Program-made: the position numbers and the translations under genes
Origin: Rhineura floridana
Lineage: Eukaryota > Chordata > Lepidosauria > Squamata > Rhineuridae
Assembly (NCBI RefSeq): GCF_030035675.1
Contig: NC_084489.1
Coordinates: forward strand, 21,477,501-21,541,500
DNA: 64,000 nt
Direction: 5' to 3'
Shown: positions 12,701 through 24,700 of the stretch, piece after piece
Layout: the number at the start of each line of letters is the position of its first letter
How positions within the stretch are numbered: position 1 is the stretch's first letter
The notes under the pieces: model-generated
Databases searched by the model: none
What the model saw: only the letters and a program-made list of their open reading frames with translations
What the model was told of the DNA's origin: nothing

Positions 12701-15700
12701 AAATTAAGGTTTATAAAAGAACAGGAATATTGCTGCTAATTAGTCTTTATTTTTAATTCTCTGTAAAAGGTCATGAAAAAGATACTCAAGATTTTCTTCA
12801 ACAGTGTAGATTATGGGGTCTTCCAGATGGCAATTTAGTGTTCGCTTAGTGCTGCTCATGCTTGGAACTTTTTTGCAACATCCACATCATCAAAATGCTA
12901 GCCCTTCCTTTTTCTTTGTTAAGTAAAAATAGCCAGTCATGCATCTGTAGGTACTGCTGGCATGGAAGCTCCTTAGTGCATTTTTATTTGGTGGGTAGTT
13001 TGTCACACAAGTAGTTTCAATATGGTGGCCTATATTGCCACACCTCTACTTCAGTTTGCTCTTCACATGAGCAGATTTGTGAAAGATCTCTAATAATAAA
13101 AATAAAATGTTTGGGGCCACTTAAAGCTCTGTGTGAGGTCTGTGTGCGTATGCCGATATTCTGTAAATTAAGGTAATTCCTCTTTCCCAGCCTTCTACAA
13201 CTGACATCCAGCTTCAGCATGAAGCATCCACAGATCATGTTGCTGATGGGGAAAGGGAGATCAAATTGATCCTGAGTCTCTTCTTGCTGTTTTTTCAAAC
13301 TTCTCCAAGAGACTCTTCCTGCAGCATGGAGATATTGGAGAGATTTGGGGGGAAAAACCCAGTAAAAGTCGGCAAGTGTCACTGTTGAACAGGAAGCCTC
13401 TTGCCACCTCTTGCTGTTTTTTTAAAAAAATCTCTCTGATGCTACACGAGACTTGGACAGTTGGAGAAGGCTCAGAGAATTATCTTAATTTACAGAAAGA
13501 TATTGCACAATTCTGTTAAATCTGAATTACACAAAAATATGTATTTTTAAAAAAGAACAAGCAAACTGCAGTTTAATCCTGCAAGCTTACTGGGGGAGGA
13601 TAGATAAGGAATTAAGGGGAGAGACAAAATACACACACCTGGAATATTTTTGGCAAACTCCAACCATTGGTGCAGATGGCAAAGAGCAGAATAGCAATGA
13701 ATATGGTGACTGAAAAAAACCAGGAGTGGGTGGACCCCTGTGTGCCACTTGCACACACAGAAATAACGGATCCAAACAACCCACTTGTGAGCAAATGCCC
13801 GTCTGGAGATAGCCTACATGTTCTACATTCTCCTTTACAAAGAGCTCATGCTCTTTATCAGTGCCTTATATTCCAGGAGTTAAAAAAGATAGCAATGACT
13901 ACAGGTATGCTGTAAACTGCCCAGAGAGGTTCGGCTATGGGGCGGTATATAAATGTAATAAATAAATAAATAAAAACTAACCTTTTCAGCCATAGCTAAC
14001 TGGTCCTGAACCTTAAGAAGATCATGCTTTGTTGTTACCAGATTCTCTTCCAATGATTTTTGGCTTGCAGTACTGTCTTGCAAAGTCTTTTCAAGCTGGC
14101 ACTTCAGATCAGCCATGCTATTTTCTAATTCACTAATATCCTGAGTTGTGTTAAACTAAAAAATAAAATAAAATAATATAAACATGATTTTTAATGAAGA
14201 AATAAACACGTGGCCGTTGGTTACTTGAGAACAAATAACTGTCCTCTCTCAAAAACTGAAGTTTCCAAATATAAGAATATATACAATGCACTCATTTCTT
14301 CATTTAAATAATTTTTATCCTGTTGTTCAGTCAAAAAAGGCTTCCAAAATCCTACAAACAACTGATAAGACAGTACCTGCCCTTGGGCTTACAAAAGACA
14401 TGATGCAAAAGACAAATGAAATGGAAGAGGAAAAAGAAAGCCTGTGACACTATTTCTTAGTTGCAGAGTTCTTGAAATGATAAAAACATTAGTGGAGACA
14501 TTAATTCAGCCACACTTTATGCAGAACAAGAAGTGGATAATAAAAGAAGTAACTTTATGTCATTACCCAAACATCTAAGGCTGCAATCCAATACACACTT
14601 ACCTGGGAGTAAGTCCCACTGAACCCAATGAAGCTTACTTCTGAATAGACATGTGCTGAATTGCAGCCTAAAAGTGTATTCTGAAGTATAATATAATCTT
14701 AATTCTGACAAGCAATGTTGAAAATACTGGTATCTTTCATTTGTACCATGTTGCCTTAGAACAAATATTCCCTCATCAGGAAGATGTATAAATGCACATT
14801 TAATATAATTAATCAAAATATTATCCAGCAACAGCTCTTCTGGAACACACAGTACCTGGATACTTGATTTGTGTACATGTGGAGTTCCCTATTTATTTTA
14901 ATAAAATAGCTTCACATTTATTTATTTTATTATTTCATTTATATCCCATCCTTTCTCCCAGCAGGAGCCCAGGGCGACAAGCAGGAGCATGGTGAGGTTA
15001 CAAGCTTTGCTTCCTTTTTTGATTTTCATTCAATATGTCTGATTGCTGAATGTAACCATGGGCATCATAGGAGAAGTGTACCACATTTTAAAAAACGATT
15101 AGTTGCCTTTGATTGGTAAGTCACTAACTCATGAACTGCTATTTGGCATTTATAATAGAGATAGAAACCACTCTGAGAAAAAAAATGAGCTAGAAACTCA
15201 GGTAGTCACTATTGTTACAGTTCAAAAAATGGACTCAACCATCATTACTAGAAATCATGAAACTATTATTGTATATGTTAGTATTGTAGGATTCATTTTA
15301 TTTAGCATCAGGAGTAGGCAGTGGGGAGGGGCAGTGCCGTGCACCTGGCCACCTGGGATTGACGTCACTGTCATTCACTAGGAGGAGGAAGGGATAGGCA
15401 GTGGGGAGATTAGCACTGAAACTGCATTAGCAGAACTGCCTGATTGGCTCTGCTGGTCTACTTGCATAGTGCTGATTTCCATGCCACCTTGCCTCTCCCC
15501 ACTTCTCCCTCAGTAAGTGGCAGCAATGCCAGGAGGCCAAATCTGTGGCAGCGCCCCATCCCATTTGTGATTTCTACATTCTATCCTTTTGGTAAAAAAA
15601 ATATCCACCAACAATCAAAATGAGATCTCTGAGCTGCAACTACCTAGCAGTAAAGCCCTTCCAACTAAGCACACATAGAATTTGGCTGCTAAAATTGTAA

Positions 15701-18700
15701 AACCTGCATGTAAGGAAGCCTCACTGAAATGACTGGGAGTTACTTCTGAATAAGCATAGAAAGGATTATCTGGATTAAAAAAAGCATTTTAAGTTGACAA
15801 CAGCAGATGCACCATATGTAAATAGTTTAAGTGTAAAATCTTGAGCAAAGCAGTAAAATGCTTAGAAATGAGAATTTAAATAATACCACAAACCATATTA
15901 GAAAGCAAAATAAAAAAGAAATACGAATTAAAACAATGGAAACAACTGTATGAAAGAAATCTGAAAGCTTACTCAAATTTAGGAGGCAATAGAAATGCTC
16001 ATTTTGCAATGCCAATGTCATAAAAAGAGGAAATCTGTTTTATTGGTACTCGTTATTCCTCACATTTGGTTGTAAAACAATTTTACATAATATTGTACTT
16101 GGGTAAGTACAATTAAGAAGATTTTTGAAGGTACTAAAATAATCTACACAGAGTAATTCTATCAAAACAGCAGTATTTAACAGAAATGGTTTGAAAACCT
16201 TTTGATCTCCCTGGGCAATTTGTAGATCTCGTAGAGCCTTCTCTAACTTTGATTTTTCATCCAGTGCACTTGTAGCCTAAAAAAATTGAAAATAGCATTT
16301 AGAAAATATTTTTTAAAAACTAATAGAATTACTGCTCTTTTGGTACACATATACCAACATCTCAAGCAAACTTACCTGCACTTCTATGGTCTTTAATCTA
16401 GTCTTCAATTTTTCATTTTCTTCTTGGATTCTTGCAATTTCCTGTGGGCAAATAAAAAGTTCAACTTGATCTTGACCAAATTCCCTCTATCAGTAAATTA
16501 ATCACACAGATGTGTTTTTCAGACTAACACAAAATTATCCCTGAATGGAGTTAAGGCAGTGACTAAGCTCTGACATACTTGGTCCCTGGCTTATTTGAAA
16601 AAACCTAAGATGTGCAGAAAATTAATCCAGGGTCCAAACTGGGACCCATTTGATTGATATTTGCTGCTTCCTCATAGGACTGCTGAGGCATCACAGAATA
16701 AGGAATAATGAAAGTAACTGAAGGATGAAACCAACAGATGGAATAGTAGTAGTAGTATAGTATAGTTTATTTATATACCACCTTAATCAAAGGATGGTGT
16801 TGATAGAGAATGTACCATTGGTCTCACCTGAAAGGTGATTTTCATAGGAGTGGGCCATCACTGCGGGGTATTAGCTCCACCTATCGTGCGAAGGCAAGAA
16901 TGTTTTTGAAGTCAAGACTAGGGGCGTCAGGCCCCTCCCACTCTCCAGTTCATTCGTAGCGAGTCTAAAAAGAGATATCTAAAAATACAAGAACAAGGCC
17001 AACAGGCCTGCCAGCAGGAAAATAACACAATAGTCACATGCATAATAACATGACTCTAACATAACGATATAACAGAACTAGAAGTCTTGACTTCATTCTT
17101 AAATTTAAATATAATAGCGTAGCAGTAATATAAAACACATTAGAAAATATCTAGTCATCCTCCAACTGGGAGGGACGTGATGGCCCACTCCTATGAAAAT
17201 CACCTTTCAGGTGAGACCAATGGTACATTTTCCATAGGAGGTGGGCCATCACTGCGGGATGTACCAAAGCAGCCCATACAGGGAGGGACCACCCACATGT
17301 TAATCCTCATTAAGAACCTGTTGCAACACTCGTCTGCCAAAGGAAGCATCGGCAGAGGCATAACGATCAATTTTATAATGCCTTATAAACGAGTGTGGGG
17401 AAGACCAGACTGCCGCCCTACAAATATCGGCAACAGGAGCATTAGTGGCAAAAGCAGCCGAAGTGGCAGCTGACCTGGTAGAATGAGCCGTTATACTAGC
17501 TGGAACTGACAGCTTCAGAGACTCATATGCTAAAGTAATACATGCCCTTAACCAACAGGATAAGGTAGAATTGGATACTTTATGCCCCATAGACCTTGGA
17601 TGAAAGGATACAAACAGAGACTCCGTTCGTCGAATCTCTTGGGTCCTAGACAGGTAGGTCTTGAGAGCCCTCCGAACATCCAACGAATGCCAAGCCTTCT
17701 CGAGAGGATGGGTAGGATTTGGGCAAAATGACGGCAAAACAATGTCCTGGTTGCAATGGAAAACTGAGTCAACCTTGGGACGGAAGGAAGGATCAGTCTT
17801 CAGCACAACAGAGTCCTTATGGAAGACACAGAGGTGTCGAGCAGAAGACAACGCGCCCCACTCTGAAACGCGTCTGGCAGATGTGATTGCGATCAGGAAC
17901 AAGACCTTGAAGGACAGCATACGTAGGGGCACGGTCCTGATGGGTTCAAACTGAGGACGTTGCAAGGCCTGCAGAACTTTCGGCAAACTCCATGAGGGAA
18001 ACCGATGGACAACAGCCGGAGAGCGGAGGGCGACTCCCCGCAAAAAACATTTGATGAACGGGTGTGAGGAAATATGAACTCCAGGAGAGGACACTGAGAG
18101 AATGGACGACAGAGTGGACGCATGTCAACGTAGAGTGTTGGGTCGAAGTCCCATCATAAATCCGCTATGGAGATATTGCAGCGCCTGATGCATAGTGGGC
18201 TGAGATGGATCGTGGTGGTGTGACTGGCACCACTTGGAGAAAGCCACCCAAGTATGTTGGTAAATACGAGTGGTAGATGGTCTTCTCGAGGCCAAAATAA
18301 TATCAATCACAGCGTCAGACAGTCCAACTGACCTCAAATGTCCCCGTTCAAACACCACACTGTTAGATTGAGCCAAGTAGGGTCCTGGTGCCATACTGGA
18401 CCCTGGGATAGAAGGTCTGGCCTGACTGGAAGTGTCCAAGGATCCATCATTGACATTGCCAGAAGATCTGAGAACCATGGTCGGCGTGGCCAAAATGGTG
18501 CTATCAGAACCAGCTGTGCCCTCTCGGTTCGCGCCTTCCTCAAGGTTTTGGCTAACAATGGTATGGGAGGAAAGGCGTACAAGAGGCCATCTGGCCATGG
18601 TGTTGTCAGAGCATCCACTGCTTCCGCTGTTGAGTCCAGGTATCGGGCAAAGTACCTGGGAAGCTGGCAATTGCGACTGGAAGCGAACAGGTCGACTGAG

Positions 18701-21700
18701 AGGACGCCGAACCGACACTGGAGACGATGGAAAGTGGCTGGATGAAGTTTCCATTCTCCCGGAAAGACCTGTTGTCTGCTGAGCCAGTCTGCGGTCACAT
18801 TCCAAATCCCTCTGAGATGTTGTGCTTTCAGGGATTGTAGATGTTGCTCTGCCCAGACAAAGATGAGGGAGGCTAAGTCTTGCAGAGGATGAGACCTGGT
18901 GCCCCCCTGTCTGTTCAAATGTGATTTTACACACGTGTTGTCTGTTCGAATGAGCACATGGTCCAAAGGGAACAGAGACTGAAAATGACGTAGAGCTAAA
19001 TGGACAGCCTTCAGCTCCAGCCAGTTGATGCTTTGAGTTTGCTCTGCGGTGGACCAAACCCCCTGGACGTACTGGGAGTTGCAGTGGGCGCCCCAGCCGA
19101 TGAGGCTGGCATCTGTGGTTACAACAGTCCTGCGGGGTTCTTTGAACGACGTGCCCTTGGAGAGATGTGAGATGTTGAACCTTGGTCCACCAGTGGAAGG
19201 AGAGGCGGAGTGCGGGGCTCAGATGAACTTTGTGATGGTTGGAGTTGGCAATGTCCTGTTGAAAGGGCAGCAGAGTCCATTGGAGATGCCGAGTGTGGGC
19301 TCGAGCCCATGGCACAATGTGGATTGTAGAGATGAACATTCCGAGCGCCCTGGCGAGAAGCATGACGTCTGCGGATGTTTGTTGCATCAGGGACCTTGCG
19401 ATGCTCGTGATGGCAGTAATGCAATCTGGAGCCAAGAATACCATTGCCTGGAGGGTGTCCAACATTGCCCCTAGATGTAGTAGGCGTTGGGTTGGTTGAA
19501 GGTGGCTTTTGTCGAAGTTGACAAGCCAACCGTAGGCCTGCAAAACATTGAGGGTGATCGTTAAATGATGATGCGCCAGCTCCTCAGACTTGGCCCGTAT
19601 TAGCAGATCATCCAGATATGGGTAGAGGTGAACCCCCTGGGTACGGAGATAAGCCACTAGGATGAGTAGCACTTTGGTAAACACTCTTGGAGCAGAGGAG
19701 AGGCCGAATGGCATCGCTCTATATTGAAAGTGCTGGTGGCCAAAAGCAAACCGAAGAAACTTTCTGTGGGCTATGCAAATGGGCACATGGAGATACACTT
19801 CCTTAAGGTCAATAGAAACCAGGAAGTCTCCTTCATGTAAACTCTCTGTAATGGAGTGGAGTGATTCCATTTTGAACCTGCGATATGTTACAAAGCGGTT
19901 GACAAACTTGAGGTCCAATACCGCCCTCCATGACAAATCTTGTTTAGGCACAGCAAATAGGAGGGAGTACACCCCTTCCGACCTCTCAGTTGTGGGAACT
20001 GGCTCTATTGCCGCTATGTCCAGGAGGTGGTGTATAGCTGTCTGCATGATGCTGTGCCTGGCAGGTGCCCTTGGGCAAGGGGACAGATGGAATCTGTCTG
20101 ATGGGATTGCCCAAAACTCTATAGCATAGCCATAACTGAAAAGGTCCCTGATCCAGGAGACCGTAGTGAGGCGCAACCAACGGTCTCCAAAATGAAGTAA
20201 TCTGCCACCTATGGGAAGTGTGTTAATACTGCTTGCGTTGGCGAGGACCTCCCCATATGAGGACGATGAGTTGCCCCTGCGCCCTTGGTACTGACCTCTG
20301 CCCTGGAAGCGTCGGCTCCAGGAGCCCCTGAATGAATTGGGGTCGTACGATCTGAAGTCGCGGCCTCGTCCTCCTGGCTGCGTTCCTCGAAAGGGCTGGT
20401 TAGAACGGAAGGGAGGAAATCCCCTGAAAGGCCTGTGGTCAATGTTCTTGACAGTGGCCAGAACCGGTTTGTGGGCGTCTTTGGGATCAACCAGCACTGC
20501 TTTAGAGCTTCATCGCCGAAGAGTAAAGATCCGGAGTAAGGAGCCCTGGACAGGTTCATTCTGGCCGCTGAATCAGCCTGCCAATGGCGAAGCCAGAGGG
20601 TCCGTCGAGCGACTATCTGAGCCGTCATGGCTCGTGCCCCCAATTGAGTGGCATCCAATGTGGCATCGGCTACAAAAGCTGCTGTCTTACGTAACTTTAT
20701 CAGTGACCTTCTGAGAGCAACAGGATCAGGGTTAGTGTCCTCTAGAAGATCATCCAGCCACATCATAGCTGCTCTAGAGAAAATGGAGGCCGAAGCCGAG
20801 GCACGCATGGATAGGGCAGTGGCCTCGTGGTTTTGCGGAGGGCGAAGTCCATACGTCGCTCTGTAGTATCCTTTAGTTGGGATTCCTCTTCCCTGGGCAA
20901 AAGAGAACGTGAAACGAGATGAGCGATTGGTTCATCTATGCCAGGGACGTCTAACTTGGTGGCAAAGTCCGGAGCCAGGGCATAAAACCTGTCAGCCAAG
21001 TTCATGAAGCGGCGAGATTGGAATGGGTGAGCCCATTCTTCAGAGGCCAATTTGGCAATTGTATCCGGCACCGGGATGTAGTGTTCAGTAGGTGCAGGAG
21101 ATTTGAGGACCTTGGCCCCTTTTATAGTTGGGGTGGAAGAAGTTGAAGGCGCAGTCTGGAGACCAAGGGTATTAACTATTCTGCGTGCCAGGGGCTGATA
21201 GTCTAAGGCATTAAACAAGCGATACGATGTATCTTCCTCATGATCTGAACAGTCGCTCCAGTCGTCATCTCCTTCAACGTGATCAGTGAAGGTTGACTCC
21301 TCCGCATACGAGGCTTCGTCCATACATCTGCCTCTGGCAACATCAAAGGGATTTGGGGAACAGGAAGGGTGAGCCTCATGACACGCACGTTGATCCATGT
21401 TGAGTTGAGGTAAGGCAGTGACTTGTGGTGGTGACTGCATTTGGGTGAACAATGTCAGCATGGCTTGAAGATGGGATAGGAAATCAAGGGACAGCTGTGG
21501 CCCAGTTGTGGCAGATGTTTGTGCCTGAGTGGCTATTGGAGCAGATGTTTGGGGCGGTAAAGCGGAGGGAGGCTGGTTAGGCGAAGGCCGAATGGGAAAG
21601 CCGGCAAAATCTTCCTCGTCAGAGGAAGCAACAGGGGAATGAAATATATCGCTCATGTGTTCCTGAGTTGCTGCGGTTGGCACAGAGGCATAGCGCGGCC

Positions 21701-24700
21701 GCTTTGGTTTGCTATGTCTGGAAAGGTGTTTTGTCTTAGCCAGTACTTTAAGGTGCTTAGTTTTAGTCGCCTTAGAATGTTGCGGCTTGGCTCTTTGTGA
21801 CATGCCTGGCTGATCTGGCATCATATTGGCTGATTGCGACATGCCTGGCTGTTCTGCCACCTTATATTAACTTGGGTGCAGTACACGGCCACAGAGGGGC
21901 AGGATGTAAAGACCCGAACTGGCACAGTGTACGACCACAGATGGGGTAGGATACACTGGCAGATGGCTAAGTGCACGGCCACAGAGGGGGCAGGATGCAC
22001 TGTGGTATCAGCGTTAGTATAATATGGGCTGTAAAATATAGGCTGTATTTTAGGTTTGGTACACGGCCACAGAGGGGGCAGGATGTACAAAATATAATTC
22101 AGATTAGTGCTGTAGGCTGGATTTGGGCGTGTTACATGGCCACAGAGGGGGCAGGATGTACAGAATATAATTCGGATTTAGTATAAGACAGCCACTGAAA
22201 TTAAATCTCCAGCCTAGATTTAGTACAAGGGAGCCACTGATTTTAAATCTCCAGCCTTAATATAGGACAAGGGAGCCACTGAAGATAAATCTCCAGCCTG
22301 ATAATACAGTCACAGTAGAGTTGTGTGAGTCAGCCACTGAAATTAAAGCTCCAGCCTTGCTGATACAGTCGCAGTAGATTTGTATGAGTCAGCCACAGTA
22401 GATTTGTATGAGTCAGCCACTGAATTAAAGCTCCTGTGTGTAAGTAAGCCCTGTGTAAGTCTGTCTACTGCTCACATACAACACACATACAGATAGCTTG
22501 CAGGGAAGGTATCCGTTGGTTAGTAAAGGGGTAACAAAAAAGGCAGGAATTTTGAATCTAACCAAAATGGCGCCCGGAAAAGAGAGCGGGAAAACAACGA
22601 TCCAAAAATGGCGGAGGGAGAAAAAGCAATGGCGGCCGCCTGGTAACGAACTGGGGGAAGGGCTGCCCAGCAGATTCTCGCAGGAGGATCCGCAGGGCTG
22701 AAAGCTGCACTAGCGGCTCTAAAAAACCCCAAGAAGGGGACTGCCGAGAGAAGCCTGTGTCGGAAGAAGGCGCAGGAGGCAAGCCACAGTCGCCGCCGAG
22801 TACAGAGCTCCCCGAGAGCCGGAGCAACAGGCTCCGATGAGGCAGTACTCCGGCAGGCTAAAGTTGGGTGACGGGGAAAAAAGGCAGGGAGCCGCAGCCG
22901 CAAGCTCCCGCCTGGGAGAGAACCGCAGCCGCGGTCTCTCCAAGAGCTCCTCAGAGTGCTGCTTGAGGCAGCGCGGCACAGAAAAAAATAGATCCGCGAG
23001 CACCCGATGGAGAGCCAGGGGGAAAAAGCTCAAAAGCGGCGAAAAACGAAGAGAACCGCAGCCGCGGTCTCTGAGGAAACCCCCAGACAAGTAAGTAAAA
23101 TAAATCGAGATGAAAAGCTCAAAAAATTGACGAAAAAACGAAGAGAACCGCAGTCGCGGTCTCTGTGGGGAGCCTCAAATTAAATGGAAAGTTAAACACA
23201 AAACAGAGAAAGGAAGGACTAGAGACAAATAACAAACAAATACGAGAGACTTAGCTAAATGCTACGTTATAAATCCAATCTTGTTCGTACGAAGGCAAGA
23301 ATGAACTGGAGAGTGGGAGGGGCCTGACGCCCCTAGTCTTGACTTCAAAAACATTCTTGCCTTCGCACGATAGGTGGAGCTAATACCCCGCAGTGATGGC
23401 CCACCTCCTATGGAAAATTGGTCCATCTAAACTTGGTACAAAAACACATGAATCTGGACTACTCTATGTGTGTTCTCCAGTTCTGTTTCCATTGTCGAAA
23501 ATGTAGCTTCACGTTCTTCCTCAACATCAGTTTCATCTTTAAAAGTCTTTTCCTGTCCCCTCTCCCATATTTCTTCTTACATGTACCATTTAACTCCACC
23601 TGCACACAGACGTCCTGTAAAATTTTATATTATTTATTATTAAATTTATATCCCATACTTTCTCCCAAAAAGAGCCCAGGGTGGCAAACAAGTGATAAAA
23701 CACTAAAAACATCTTTTAAAAAATCTTTAAAAACATCTTTAAAACAATTCCAATACAAATGCAGACTGGGATAAAGCATCTATTTAAAAGGCTTGTCGAA
23801 AGAGGAGGGTCTTCAAAAAGCATCAAAAAGACAACAGAGATGGTGCTAAGAAGAGACAATGCATTCTGGATTACAATACCTTCTAAAGAGGGTATGAAAT
23901 AATATGAAAGAGCTCAGTTGAACCAACAATGATGAACCACCATAAATATAACAAGAACAAAGTCTTACCTTGTTCAACAGTTCTGATGCCCCTTCATGCA
24001 GTGGAGTAAGTTTAGGCTTCACCAGTTCTGGAGTAGGCTAGAGTAGCAACAGAAATATTACAAATAAAAAGTATACATTTTCTTTTTAACACTTAATATA
24101 ACAGCAATTATTGCTCCAGCCTTCCCATGATCTGGCAGAAAGAGTATTCATTTCTAAATATTATACAGAGCAGCATTTCCATAATTTGTGGTTGTCACTG
24201 AGCCCTCCATCATTTCCTCTCTACATGTTAAGAGTAATGAGAGAAGATGGGGTGTCTGGAACAGGGATCCAAAAAGGGATACCCCATACTCCAAAGCAAT
24301 TATCCCAACGGTCTCGGTTGGACAGAAGGAAGTTTGCTAGCATACATCTTCATTCTCCTCTTCAGATTCCTTCCCAGTTCAGAGAGAAACCTTGGGGACA
24401 CTCTTCCTCACGCCATTTTTTGAAGCTTCCTTTAACAGCTGTGTCCATGCTACGCATACCTCCTCACTCCCTCATGCCCTATCTTGTAGGTGATTATGCT
24501 TTATCCATTTCCTCTATGAACAGAATCACCCTCACTGCCCCATTTTTTCTGCAGTGCTACAACCTTGGGCTGCCATTGCCTCAACCAGTCTTCCAGTCAT
24601 GAAAAGAATCCCCTGCTCTCCATCCCATCCACAACTGGGCTGCCACTGCTTTCTCCCTAGCTCCCTGGGTAACTGGGTTAGTCTGTTCACTCTCTCCATC

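Larger units (their letters stand above)
16810..23417 (-). mobile_element. DIRS-type tyrosine-recombinase retrotransposon in LZTFL1 intron 5
   Basis: An element of about 6.6 kb with DIRS hallmarks. Its terminal repeats are inverted (16844-16955 against 23299-23411, identical over about 112 bp but for one gap). An internal complementary region at 17177-17258 matches both ends joined. There is no target duplication. Parts in order on the minus strand: 5' leader with tandem repeats, gag-like frame, RT/RNase H/methyltransferase-like region, tyrosine recombinase. Overlapping frames are normal for the family. It looks nearly whole but broken, with probably one to a few breaks. The near-identical ends suggest a recent insertion. 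It has the same sense as LZTFL1. Confidence 0.92.

Noticed and set aside
18338-18782. Plus-strand frames opposite the DIRS RNase H region
   Set aside because: Shadows of the minus-strand coding sequence, with no features of their own.
21880-22165. Regularly spaced repeats resembling a CRISPR array
   Set aside because: Units are imperfect, spacing is uneven (about 40-85 bp), and they lie in the leader of a vertebrate DIRS element.
24111-24602. 163-codon plus-strand open frame between LZTFL1 exons 4 and 5
   Set aside because: No recognisable family and no conserved motif; lies within an intron on the opposite strand and looks like chance.
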